Positions 46,917 to 55,307 of a stretch of 64,000 nucleotides of DNA are shown one piece after another. The notes below the pieces were generated by a model. That model was not told the origin of the DNA, did not search any database, and saw only the letters and a list, made by a program, of their open reading frames with translations. Each line of letters opens with the position of its first letter. The first letter of the stretch is position 1. Made by a program: the position numbers and the translations under genes. Source of the stretch: Cupriavidus pauculus (GTDB lineage Bacteria > Pseudomonadota > Gammaproteobacteria > Burkholderiales > Burkholderiaceae); NCBI RefSeq assembly GCF_008693385.1, contig NZ_CP044065.1:868001-932000 (forward strand), given 5' to 3'.

Positions 46917-48737
46917 ATGACCCGCGCTATCCGCAACATCGCCATCATCGCTCACGTCGATCATGGCAAGACCACCCTGGTCGACCAACTCCTGCGCCAG
47001 GCAGGCACCTTCCGCGAAAACCAGCAAGTCGCGGAACGCGTGATGGATTCGAACGACCTGGAAAAGGAACGCGGGATCACGATCCTCGCGAAGAACTGTG
47101 CCGTCGAATACAACGGCACGCACATCAACATCGTCGATACCCCGGGACACGCGGACTTCGGCGGTGAAGTGGAGCGTGTGCTGTCGATGGTCGACGGCGT
47201 GCTGCTGCTGGTGGATGCCGTCGAAGGCCCGATGCCGCAGACGCGCTTCGTCACGCGCAAGGCGCTGGCCCTCGGCCTGAAGCCGATCGTCGTGATCAAC
47301 AAGATCGACCGTCCGGGCGCGCGTCCGGAGTGGGTGATCAACCAGACGTTCGACCTGTTCGACAAGCTCGGCGCGAGCGACGAGCAGCTGGATTTCCCCG
47401 TGATCTACGCCTCGGGCCTGAACGGCTACGCGGGCCTGACCGACGCGGTGCGCGAAGGCGACATGAAGCCGCTGTTCGAGACCGTGCTGGACAAGGTGCC
47501 CGTGCGCGACGACGATCCGGACGGTCCGCTGCAGCTGCAGATCATCTCGCTCGACTACTCGAGCTACGTCGGCAAGATCGGCGTGGGCCGTATCTCGCGT
47601 GGCCGCGCGCGTCCGCTGCAGGACGTGGTGGTCAAGTTCGGTCCGGAAGGCAACCCGATCAAGGGCCGTATCAATCAGGTCCTGAAGTTCGTGGGTCTCG
47701 AGCGCGAGATCGTGCCCGAGGCGGAAGCCGGCGACATCGTGCTGATCAACGGCATCGAGGAGCTGGGTATCGGCTGCACCGTGATGGCGCCGGACGCGCA
47801 GGACGCGCTGCCGATGCTGAAGGTGGACGAGCCCACGCTGACCATGAACTTCTGCGTCAACACGTCGCCGCTGGCCGGCCGTGAAGGCAAGTTCGTGACG
47901 AGCCGCCAGCTGCGCGAGCGTCTGGACCGCGAACTCAAGTCGAACGTGGCGCTGCGCGTGGCCGATACCGGCGACGACACGATCTTCGAAGTGTCGGGCC
48001 GCGGCGAACTGCACCTGACCATCCTGCTGGAAAACATGCGCCGCGAAGGCTACGAGCTGGCCGTGTCGCGTCCGCGCGTGGTGTTCAAGGACATCGGCGG
48101 CGTCAAGCACGAGCCGTACGAGCTGCTGACCGTGGACGTGGAAGACGGCCACCAGGGTTCGGTGATGGAAGAGCTGGGCCGCCGCAAGGGCGAGCTGCTC
48201 GACATGGCATCGGACGGCAAGGGCCGTACGCGTCTGGAGTACCGGATTCCGGCACGCGGCCTGATCGGCTTCCAGGGCGAGTTCCTGACGCTGACGCGCG
48301 GTACCGGCCTGATCAGCCATATCTTCGACGACTACGCGCCGCTGCGCGAAGGCGGTCTGGGCGATCGCCACAACGGCGTGCTGATCTCGCAGGACGACGG
48401 CGATGCTGTGGCCTACGCACTGTGGAAGCTGCAGGATCGCGGCCGCATGTTCGTGAAGCCGGGCGATGCGCTGTACGAAGGCATGATCATCGGTATCCAT
48501 AGCCGCGACAACGACCTCGTCGTGAACCCGATCAAGGGCAAGCAGCTGACCAACGTGCGCGCGTCGGGTACCGACGAAGCCGTGCGTCTGGTGCCGCCGA
48601 TCCAGATGTCGCTCGAGTACGCGGTGGAATTCATCGCCGACGACGAGCTGGTCGAGATCACGCCGAAGAGCATTCGTCTGCGCAAGCGCCATCTGAAGGA
48701 GCACGAGCGCAAGCGTGCTTCGCGCGAAGGCGCGTAA
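46917..48737 (+). CDS. typA: Translational GTPase TypA/BipA
   Basis: 606-residue ribosome-associated GTPase needed for 50S assembly and stress or low-temperature growth. G1 is [12 protein letters not shown], switch I region EKERGITI, G3 [12 protein letters not shown]4 [10 protein letters not shown]. Domains II, III and V and the TypA-specific C-terminal domain (about 490-606) are complete. It is followed by a strong terminator. Confidence 0.97.
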   Translation: MTRAIRNIAIIAHVDHGKTTLVDQLLRQAGTFRENQQVAERVMDSNDLEKERGITILAKNCAVEYNGTHINIVDTPGHADFGGEVERVLSMVDGVLLLVDAVEGPMPQTRFVTRKALALGLKPIVVINKIDRPGARPEWVINQTFDLFDKLGASDEQLDFPVIYASGLNGYAGLTDAVREGDMKPLFETVLDKVPVRDDDPDGPLQLQIISLDYSSYVGKIGVGRISRGRARPLQDVVVKFGPEGNPIKGRINQVLKFVGLEREIVPEAEAGDIVLINGIEELGIGCTVMAPDAQDALPMLKVDEPTLTMNFCVNTSPLAGREGKFVTSRQLRERLDRELKSNVALRVADTGDDTIFEVSGRGELHLTILLENMRREGYELAVSRPRVVFKDIGGVKHEPYELLTVDVEDGHQGSVMEELGRRKGELLDMASDGKGRTRLEYRIPARGLIGFQGEFLTLTRGTGLISHIFDDYAPLREGGLGDRHNGVLISQDDGDAVAYALWKLQDRGRMFVKPGDALYEGMIIGIHSRDNDLVVNPIKGKQLTNVRASGTDEAVRLVPPIQMSLEYAVEFIADDELVEITPKSIRLRKRHLKEHERKRASREGA

Positions 48738-48743
48738 GCGATA

Positions 48744-48771
48744 ACAACCCTCTCCGATGGAGAGGGTTTTT
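48744..48771 (+). terminator. Rho-independent terminator of typA
   Basis: AACCCTCTCC-GAT-GGAGAGGGTT, a 10-bp stem followed by a T-run. Confidence 0.85.
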
Positions 48772-48802
48772 TTATGGCCCTTTTTTACGAGAGCGCCAAA
48801 GC

Positions 48803-48837
48803 AAAAAGCCGGAGATCCTTGCGGATTCCGGCTTTTT
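48803..48837 (-). terminator. Terminator of tRNA-Lys copy 1
   Basis: AAAAAGCCGGA pairs with TCCGGCTTTTT, with an inner ATCC/GGAT stem. A-rich and T-rich ends allow termination in both directions. It lies 9 bp beyond the tRNA CCA end. Confidence 0.75.
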
Positions 48838-48846
48838 TAAATTCGC

Positions 48847-48922
48847 TGGTGGGGCGTGAGTGACTCGAACACTCGACCTACGGATTAAGAGTCCGCTGCT
48901 CTACCAACTGAGCTAACGCCCC
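48847..48922 (-). tRNA. tRNA-Lys (anticodon CTT), copy 1
   Basis: Reverse-strand cloverleaf of 76 nt with encoded CCA. Acceptor GGGGCGT pairs with ACGCCCC; the D-arm is GCTC-AGTTGGTA-GAGC; the anticodon loop CTCTTAA reads CTT for lysine AAG; the T-loop is GTTCGAGTC. Identical to copy 2. Confidence 0.97.
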
Positions 48923-48935
48923 AACGAAGACAGCG

Positions 48936-48963
48936 ATTATAGCAGCGTCCGAAGAACGCGCAA
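48936..48963 (-). promoter_or_regulatory. Promoter of tRNA-Lys copy 1
   Basis: On the reverse strand TTGCGC, a 16-bp spacer and a perfect TATAAT (top-strand ATTATA at 48936-48941). Confidence 0.6.
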
Positions 48964-48991
48964 CCCCTCTCGTGCATTTTTTCTGATTACA

Positions 48992-49900
48992 ATGCGCGCC
49001 ATGCACGCTCGTGTCCTGCGCTATCTCGATGAAGTGGTTCGCCGCGGTTCGATCCGTCAGGCGGCCGTCCATCTGCACGTCGCACCCACAGCGATCAACC
49101 GGCAGATCCTCGACCTCGAGGCCGAGCTTGGTGCGCCGTTGTTCGAACGCATCCAGCGGCGGCTCGTGCTGACGCCGCTCGGCGAAATGGTGGTGGCCCA
49201 CGCACGGCAGACGCTGCGCGAACATGAGGCGCTGCGCGCGCGGATTGCGGACATCCGGCATGCGCGGCGCGGTGTGGTGACGGTCGCGGTCACCGCGGGC
49301 CTTGCCGGGGCCTGGATGCCGTCGCTCGTGCACGACTTCCGGCAGCGGCATCCGGGCATCGCGGTGCGCGTGGCCGACCTGCCGGTCGAGAGTATCCTGC
49401 GCGCGGTGGAGGAGGGCGACGCCGACATCGGGCTCGGCTACGACCTGCCCGATCTGCCCGCGTTGCGCATCGTCGCCGGCAGCCACTGGCAGATCGGCGC
49501 CGTGGTCGCGCCCGGGCATCCGCTGGCGGGGCAGGTCTCCGTGCAGCTGGCCGAGTGCGCGGGATATCCGCTGCTGTTGCCGGCACCATCGCTCTCCATT
49601 CGCGCACTGATCGATGGCGCGTTTGCAGCGGCGGCGCTCGAGGTGGTGCCCGGGGTCGAGTCGACGTCGATCGAGCTGTTGCAGCGGCTTGCCGCGGCGG
49701 GCAGCGGTGTGGCGTTGCTCAATCCGCTCGATGTGCGCGAGGCGCGGGCGCACGGCGGCGTGGTGTACGTGCCGTTGCGCGATGCGGGGCTGCCGCGGCA
49801 GACGCTCCGGCTGGTGACCCGCGCGCGCGGGGTGGCGAGCCCTGCCGCGCAGCTGATGGCTGAAGCGATGGCGGCGGCCATGGCCGTTCTGGAGCGCTGA
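48992..49900 (+). CDS. LysR-family transcriptional regulator
   Basis: 302 residues. The N-terminal HTH (EVVRRGSIRQAAVHLHVAPT, then INRQILDLEAELGAPLFER) is canonical, with a periplasmic-binding-protein-like effector domain from about residue 95. ATG codons at 48992 and 49001 are both possible starts. It lies 125 bp before the deaminase-like gene on the same strand, so it may regulate it or a purine-related pathway. This pair sits between the two tRNA-Lys copies. Confidence 0.9.
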   Translation: MRAMHARVLRYLDEVVRRGSIRQAAVHLHVAPTAINRQILDLEAELGAPLFERIQRRLVLTPLGEMVVAHARQTLREHEALRARIADIRHARRGVVTVAVTAGLAGAWMPSLVHDFRQRHPGIAVRVADLPVESILRAVEEGDADIGLGYDLPDLPALRIVAGSHWQIGAVVAPGHPLAGQVSVQLAECAGYPLLLPAPSLSIRALIDGAFAAAALEVVPGVESTSIELLQRLAAAGSGVALLNPLDVREARAHGGVVYVPLRDAGLPRQTLRLVTRARGVASPAAQLMAEAMAAAMAVLER

Positions 49901-50025
49901 GGACGACGGGCCGGCCGGCGCGGGAGGTGTGCGCATTTTGTGGACACCTCGCGCGAAAATCGGCGCTTCCTTCGGTGGCGTGCATGGGCCTAGACTGTGG
50001 CCATCACTGCCCAGCGAGTTTCGCC

Positions 50026-51411
50026 ATGCCCCTGATTCTGCAAAACGCCGATGTGCTCGTCACGATGGACGCGGAACGCCGCGAGATTCCGCGCGGCGCG
50101 CTGGTGACCGATGGACCGTCGATCGTATGGGTCGGCCCCACGGACGCGCTGCCGCGCGAATGGCGCGAGCGTGCCGACGCGGGCGCTGCCGAGGTCATCG
50201 ACATGACGGGCCACGTGGTGATGCCGGGCCTCGTCAACACGCATCACCACATGTACCAGAGCCTGACGCGCGCGGTGCCCGCCGCGCAGGACGCGGAGCT
50301 GTTCTCGTGGCTGACGAACCTGTATATGATCTGGTCGCATCTGACGCCCGAGATGATCGCGGCCTCGACGCGGACGGCGATGGCCGAGCTGATGCTGTCC
50401 GGTTGCACGACGACCAGCGACCACCTGTATCTGTATCCGAACGGCGCGCGACTCGATGACGCGATTGGCGCGGCGCACGAAATGGGGATGCGCTTCCATG
50501 CGGCGCGCGGTTCGATGAGCGTCGGCCAAAGCCAGGGTGGGCTGCCGCCCGACGTCGTGGTGGAACAGGAGGCCGCGATCCTGCGCGACAGCCAGCGCCT
50601 GGTCGAGCAGTATCACGATGCCTCGCGGCACGCGATGCTGCGCGTGGTGCTGGCGCCGTGCTCGCCGTTCTCGGTATCGCGCGACCTGATGCGCGAGTCC
50701 GCCGTCATGGCGCGCCACTATGGCGTCTCCCTCCACACGCATCTGGCCGAGAACGACAACGACGTTGCGTACTCGCGCGAGCGCTTTGGCATGACACCGG
50801 CCGAATATGCCGAAGACCTCGGCTGGGTCGGCCACGACGTATGGCACGCGCACTGCGTGAAGCTCGACGCGCCTGGTATCGCGCTGTTTGCGCGCACGGG
50901 AACCGGCATCGCGCATTGTCCGTGCTCGAACATGCGGCTGGCTTCCGGCATCGCGCCGATTCGCGCGATGCGCGATGCGGGGGTGCCCGTGGGGCTCGGT
51001 GTCGATGGCAGTGCCTCGAACGACGGGGCGCATATGCTCGGCGAGGCGCGGCAGGCGATGCTGTTGCAGCGTGTCGGCCATGGGCCGGCGGCAATGAGCG
51101 CGCGCGAGGCGCTGGAGATCGCCACGCTGGGCGGTGCACGGGTGCTCGATCGCGACGATATCGGCGCGCTGGCGCCGGGCATGTCGGCCGATGTCGTGGC
51201 ATTCGACATGTCGGGCGTGGGCTATGCGGGCGCGGGGCACGATCCCGTGGCGGCGCTGGTGTTCTGCACGCCGGGCACGGTGGCGACGAGCGTCATCAAC
51301 GGCCGGGTCGTGGTGCGGGACGGCGTGTTGCGGACCGCGGACCTGCCTGTGGTGCTCGCCGATCATCGGCGGCTGGCGCGGACGCTGTTCGAGCGTGCGC
51401 AGGCGCATTGA
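50026..51411 (+). CDS. Amidohydrolase, probable 8-oxoguanine deaminase
   Basis: 461 residues from ATG 50026 (MPLILQNADVLVTMDAERRE). TIM-barrel amidohydrolase of the AtzB/TrzN/SsnA group, with metal ligands in NTHHHMYQSL, HLAEND, HAHCVKLD and GVDGSASND. The order and the PAAQDAELFSWLTNLY segment resemble 8-oxoguanine deaminases, which convert 8-oxoguanine to urate; guanine-like or triazine deaminase activity is the alternative. It is cytoplasmic, downstream of the LysR gene, and ends before a bidirectional terminator shared with tRNA-Lys copy 2. Confidence 0.8.
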   Translation: MPLILQNADVLVTMDAERREIPRGALVTDGPSIVWVGPTDALPREWRERADAGAAEVIDMTGHVVMPGLVNTHHHMYQSLTRAVPAAQDAELFSWLTNLYMIWSHLTPEMIAASTRTAMAELMLSGCTTTSDHLYLYPNGARLDDAIGAAHEMGMRFHAARGSMSVGQSQGGLPPDVVVEQEAAILRDSQRLVEQYHDASRHAMLRVVLAPCSPFSVSRDLMRESAVMARHYGVSLHTHLAENDNDVAYSRERFGMTPAEYAEDLGWVGHDVWHAHCVKLDAPGIALFARTGTGIAHCPCSNMRLASGIAPIRAMRDAGVPVGLGVDGSASNDGAHMLGEARQAMLLQRVGHGPAAMSAREALEIATLGGARVLDRDDIGALAPGMSADVVAFDMSGVGYAGAGHDPVAALVFCTPGTVATSVINGRVVVRDGVLRTADLPVVLADHRRLARTLFERAQAH

Positions 51412-51434
51412 CGATTGATGTGCGGCAGGAATGC

Positions 51435-51468
51435 AAAAAGCCGGGACCTTTTCAGGTTCCGGCTTTTT
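51435..51468 (-). terminator. Terminator of tRNA-Lys copy 2, shared with the deaminase gene
   Basis: AAAAAGCCGG pairs with CCGGCTTTTT, plus an inner GACC/GGTT stem and loop TTTTCA. It is bidirectional, serving the tRNA on the reverse strand and the amidohydrolase gene on the forward strand. Confidence 0.75.
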
Positions 51469-51477
51469 TAAATTCGC

Positions 51478-51553
51478 TGGTGGGGCGTGAGTGACTCGAA
51501 CACTCGACCTACGGATTAAGAGTCCGCTGCTCTACCAACTGAGCTAACGCCCC
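51478..51553 (-). tRNA. tRNA-Lys (anticodon CTT), copy 2
   Basis: Sequence identical to copy 1 over all 76 nt, including encoded CCA. It lies within a 105-bp direct repeat (48826-48930 and 51457-51561). Confidence 0.97.
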
Positions 51554-51566
51554 AACGAAGAACGAG

Positions 51567-51594
51567 ATTTTATCATCAATTTTGCGCTTGTCAA
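51567..51594 (-). promoter_or_regulatory. Strong promoter of tRNA-Lys copy 2
   Basis: On the reverse strand TTGACA (51589-51594), a 16-bp spacer and TAAAAT (51567-51572). It is unlike the promoter of copy 1, so the two identical tRNAs have different upstream regions. Confidence 0.75.
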
Positions 51595-51776
51595 ATCCCG
51601 GGCAGAAAATACACGCGCATCCATGACAACGACACATAGGTATGCAAAGACGACCTGTGATGGCACGTATCGCACGCCCGAACGTCATGCAATCTCGGCG
51701 CGAGTTGGGGGTCTTCGCACACGACTTGGGGCGAGCCATGTTAGGATGCTTCTCCACTTGCATATGGAGGGCTGTG

Positions 51777-52043
51777 ATGATGGAAATCAAATTCCAGGAG
51801 CAAGAGCGCTACGACATCAATAACGAGGGACTGCTGTTCCATGCGCTCGTCGATGGCGAGCAAGTGACGTGCGTGGTGACGCGCGAAGCGCTGTGGGAAG
51901 GCTTCAGTGCCGACCAGGTGCTGTCACTGGAAGAAGCATTCCGCGCAGGTCGCGAGACCATCGAACGCGCGGCGGTAGTACTGATCGAGCAGGGCGTGCC
52001 CCAGCCGATCGTCGTGAAACGCGCACACGTGGCGCCGGTGTAA
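51777..52043 (+). CDS. DUF1488 family protein
   Basis: 88 residues from ATG 51777, after GGAGGG; ATG 51780 is an alternative. QERYDINNEGLLFHALVDGE and REALWEGFSADQVLSLEEAF fit the small DUF1488 family of unknown function. It is soluble, with a short C-terminal basic stretch. It stands alone after tRNA-Lys copy 2 and is convergent with the SulP gene. Confidence 0.8.
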   Translation: MMEIKFQEQERYDINNEGLLFHALVDGEQVTCVVTREALWEGFSADQVLSLEEAFRAGRETIERAAVVLIEQGVPQPIVVKRAHVAPV

Positions 52044-52164
52044 GACGCGCAGTCTTGCGCCGCTGGTGGCGCCGGGTCGTCGTAGCGATTCGGCAGGCAC
52101 CGACGACGCGACCCTCCTGCGCCGGCATCGGCCCCGGTTCTCTATCGGGCCAGCCGGCGTACCT

Positions 52165-54000
52165 TCATAGAGGTTTATCCCCCCTGATGTTTTCATCTTC
52201 CGACGCACGGTAATCCGGGCCGCCGGGACGGCTTGCGCATTCCTCGAAGATGCGTACGTGGCATTGCGCACAGATCTCGGGTGAAAGCCGGGCAATGATC
52301 GTGTGCAGCGCCTGCCGCTTGGTCGGGAACACGTGGTCGGGTCCGAGCTTGTCGGCAAAGCCGGTCTGCGCCCACGTCTCCAGCACCTGCGTGCGTGGCC
52401 GGTGGAAGTAGAGATCGCCGCCCGCCGCCCGCCGCTCCGCGAGTTCCGATTCCCACATCTCCGCGCCGGCCAGATCGATAAAGTTCATGCTCTTGGTCAT
52501 CGCGAGCAGATGCGTCTGACTGGCATCGACCGTGCGCAGCCAGTGCAGGCGGTCGGTCACGTATTGCACGGCGCCGAAGAAGATCGCACCCTCCATGCGC
52601 AGCAGCTTGAGCTGCGGGCATTCGGGTTGCGGGCGATGGAGCTCGTCGAGGGGCGTGAAGCGGCGGCCCGGATCGTCGGCATCGGGCACGAGGCTGCGCA
52701 CCGCGGGGCGCGACGTGCGGTAGAGATAGGCCACGAGCGACAGGATCGTGCCGAGCAGCACGGCCATTTCGAGCCGGATGACGAGCGTGGCGGCGAACGT
52801 GCCGATGGCGATCGCGAACTCGATGCGGGACAGCCGCGCGATACGTCGCAGGCGCGCGATATCGAGCAGCCCCCAGGCCACGAGCAGCAGCATCGCGGCG
52901 ATGGCCGCGTGCGGAATCTGCGCGAGCAGCGGGGCGCTGACGAGCACGAGCACCACGAGCAGCAGCGCCGAGAACACGCTCGCCATCGGCGTCTGCGCGC
53001 CGGCTTCGAAGTTCGGCATCGAGCGGTTCAGCGAGCCGCACGAGATATAGCTCGAGAACAGGCCGCCCGCGATATTCGACAGCCCCTGGCCGATGAATTC
53101 GCGGTTGGCGTCGATATGCTGGCCCGAGCGCAGCGCCACCGCCTTGGCGATGGAGATCGACTGGCCCAGCGCGACGATCGTCAGCGCGGACGCGATGCCG
53201 AGCAGGTCCGGCAGCGTGCGCCAGTTGAGATCCGGCAACTGGAACGGTGGGAAGGCCGATGGGATCGGGCCGATCACGTTCACATGGCGCGGATCGCCCC
53301 AGCCGCTCGCATTGAGCGACAGCGCGGCCGCGTAACCCGCGAGCAGGCCGATCAGCATGAACGGCAGGCGGCGCGACACGCGGCGCACCGCGAGCGTGAC
53401 GCCCAGCGTGATGGCGCCGACCGCCACCGCGTTCCAGTTGATGGTGTCGAGGTTCTCGAACAGGAAGCGGACGACCCCGAACGCGCTCGTGCCGGTGGGC
53501 ACGGCGAGTCCGAACAGGTCCTTGAGCGCATAGAGCGCGATCAGCGTGGCGGCGCCGCACGTGAAGCCCAGCAGCACCGACGGCGAGATAAAGTTGGCGA
53601 GCGAGCCGAGGCGCAGCACGCCCACCGCGAGTTGCAGCAGACCGACGAGGATCGTGACCGCGAGCGCGAGCGCGATATATGCGGGGCTGCCCGCGAAGGC
53701 GACGGGACTCAGCATCGCGAACAGGGCGAGCGAGTTCGCGTTGGTCGGCCCCGACATCACGTGCCAGCTGGAGCCGAACAGCGCGGCGACGATGCAGGGC
53801 ACCACCGCCGTGTAGATGCCGTACTGCGGCGGCAGGCCGGCCAGCGTCGCGAACGCGACCCCCTGCGGCAGCACGAGCACCGCGCCGAGCAGGCCGGCGA
53901 TGAGGTCCGCGCGCAGCGTCAGCGGCGTGATGCGTCGCGCCCATGGAAACAGGCGGGGGACCACGCCCCGCAGACCGCGATCGCCAGCCGCGGGCATCAT
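52165..54000 (-). CDS. SulP-family anion permease with STAS domain
   Basis: 611-residue inner-membrane transporter with about 11-12 helices; ADLIAGLLGAVLVLPQGVAF is the SulP entry motif. A cytoplasmic STAS domain follows (about 440-550). A non-family extension at the C-terminus (about 565-611) carries CAQCHVRIFEEC, a CxxCH arrangement more like a metal site than a covalent heme site because it is cytoplasmic. Substrate is sulfate, bicarbonate or another anion. The start overlaps the exonuclease stop by 4 bp. Confidence 0.88.
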   Translation of the reverse strand: MMPAAGDRGLRGVVPRLFPWARRITPLTLRADLIAGLLGAVLVLPQGVAFATLAGLPPQYGIYTAVVPCIVAALFGSSWHVMSGPTNANSLALFAMLSPVAFAGSPAYIALALAVTILVGLLQLAVGVLRLGSLANFISPSVLLGFTCGAATLIALYALKDLFGLAVPTGTSAFGVVRFLFENLDTINWNAVAVGAITLGVTLAVRRVSRRLPFMLIGLLAGYAAALSLNASGWGDPRHVNVIGPIPSAFPPFQLPDLNWRTLPDLLGIASALTIVALGQSISIAKAVALRSGQHIDANREFIGQGLSNIAGGLFSSYISCGSLNRSMPNFEAGAQTPMASVFSALLLVVLVLVSAPLLAQIPHAAIAAMLLLVAWGLLDIARLRRIARLSRIEFAIAIGTFAATLVIRLEMAVLLGTILSLVAYLYRTSRPAVRSLVPDADDPGRRFTPLDELHRPQPECPQLKLLRMEGAIFFGAVQYVTDRLHWLRTVDASQTHLLAMTKSMNFIDLAGAEMWESELAERRAAGGDLYFHRPRTQVLETWAQTGFADKLGPDHVFPTKRQALHTIIARLSPEICAQCHVRIFEECASRPGGPDYRASEDENIRGDKPL

Positions 54001-54794
54001 GCGAGGTCGAGCGTCGCCACTACCGGCGTATGGTCGGAGGGCTGCTCCCAGCGGCGTGGCTCCTTGTCGATGGCGCACGCGGTGCAACGGCCGGCGAGTT
54101 CGGGCGACAGCAGGATATGGTCGATGCGCAGGCCCGCGTTGCGGCGGAAGCCCATCATGCGGTAATCCCACCACGAGAACATCTTCTCGGGCTGCTCGAA
54201 CATGCGGAACGCATCGACGAGGCCGAGCGCGACCAGCGCCCTGAACGCATCGCGCTCCGGTGGCGAGACGAGGTTCTGGCCTTCCCACTTGGCGGGGTCG
54301 TGCACGTCGCGGTCCTCGGGGGCGATATTGAAGTCGCCGAGCAGCGCGAGCTTCGGGTAGCGCGCCATCTCCGACTGGATCCACGGCGTGAGCGCGCGCA
54401 GCCAGTCGAGCTTGTAGACGAACTTGTCCGAGTCCAGCGCCTGGCCGTTCGGGAAATAGGCGCTGATCAGCCGCACGTCGCCGTAGGTCGCGGCGACCAC
54501 GCGCTGCTGCGTGTCCTCGAAGCCGGGGATATTGCGCACGACATCGACGGGACCGGGCATGCTGCCGTCGCGCGCGACGATGGCCACGCCGTTGTAGGTC
54601 TTCTGGCCCGTGTACACGCTGTGGAAGCCGGCATTCTCGAGTTCGGCCAGCGGGTACTTGTCGTCGGGGAGTTTCAATTCCTGCAGGCAGAGCGCGTCGA
54701 TCGGCGTACCGGCCGCGTCCTGCGCGGCGAGCCACTGTAATACCTGGGGCAGACGGACCTTGAGGGAATTGACGTTCCAGCTGGCGATTCGCAT
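53997..54794 (-). CDS. xthA: Exodeoxyribonuclease III (AP endonuclease)
   Basis: 265 residues of the Mg-dependent EEP nuclease fold. MRIASWNVNSLKVRLPQVLQ, LCLQELKLPD, GDFNIAPEDRD and the C-terminal PSDHTPV contain the catalytic Asn, Glu, Asp and His residues. It repairs abasic and 3'-blocked DNA ends. It is translationally coupled to the downstream SulP gene by ATGA. Confidence 0.95.
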   Translation of the reverse strand: MRIASWNVNSLKVRLPQVLQWLAAQDAAGTPIDALCLQELKLPDDKYPLAELENAGFHSVYTGQKTYNGVAIVARDGSMPGPVDVVRNIPGFEDTQQRVVAATYGDVRLISAYFPNGQALDSDKFVYKLDWLRALTPWIQSEMARYPKLALLGDFNIAPEDRDVHDPAKWEGQNLVSPPERDAFRALVALGLVDAFRMFEQPEKMFSWWDYRMMGFRRNAGLRIDHILLSPELAGRCTACAIDKEPRRWEQPSDHTPVVATLDLA

Positions 54795-54830
54795 GGGTGG
54801 GGGGAGTGCGGATGGAATGCCGCGATTGTA

Positions 54831-55289
54831 CTATTCGTGCCCGCCCGAGTCGTTCCCACCCGCACCGTCGCTACCCGCGAGATCGAGGCCGCCCTGTCCG
54901 ACGAGATCGTAGCCGTCGAGGATGGCGTAGGCGATTTCCGGATGCCGTTCCATGCTGCGGCGGATGGCGGCTGGAATGTTCTGCTTGGTCTTGCGGCAGA
55001 GGCCCGGCTGGTCGGCGAGCTGGATATGGATGCCGCGCGTGGTACGGACCTCGCGCGCGCTCGGCGTGATCGTCACGACGATGCCGAGCTGGGCGTGCAT
55101 GCGTTCTTCCATCTTGCGCAGGTCGGCCAGGCTCGAAAGATTCTCGAGCCTGTCGACGAGGCGCTTCTCTTCCTCGCGCGTGAGTCGCAGGATGCGGAGG
55201 TCCGCGTTCGGATCCGCGAGGAGCGCTTCCCGGTCGCACACGCACGCGCCCGGGGGACACTCGGTGCGGATCGGGAAGGGCAGGTTCAT
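54831..55289 (-). CDS. Hypothetical protein with N-terminal cysteine cluster
   Basis: 152 residues that I do not recognise. PIRTECPPGACVCDRE near the start has a C-x4-C-x-C cluster that could bind metal, followed by a charged helical region (RLTREEEKRLVDRLENLSSL) and a mixed region with AREVRTTRGIHI. The C-terminus is Gly/Asp-rich. There is no signal peptide or membrane helix. It lies 18 bp after the M3 peptidase gene on the same strand. Confidence 0.7.
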   Translation of the reverse strand: MNLPFPIRTECPPGACVCDREALLADPNADLRILRLTREEEKRLVDRLENLSSLADLRKMEERMHAQLGIVVTITPSAREVRTTRGIHIQLADQPGLCRKTKQNIPAAIRRSMERHPEIAYAILDGYDLVGQGGLDLAGSDGAGGNDSGGHE

Positions 55290-55307
55290 GCGCGGAGCAT
55301 GGGGCGG

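Noticed and set aside
48826..51561. Prophage or integrative element between the tRNA-Lys copies
   Set aside because: No integrase, transposase or phage gene lies between them; both enclosed genes have ordinary composition for this genome.
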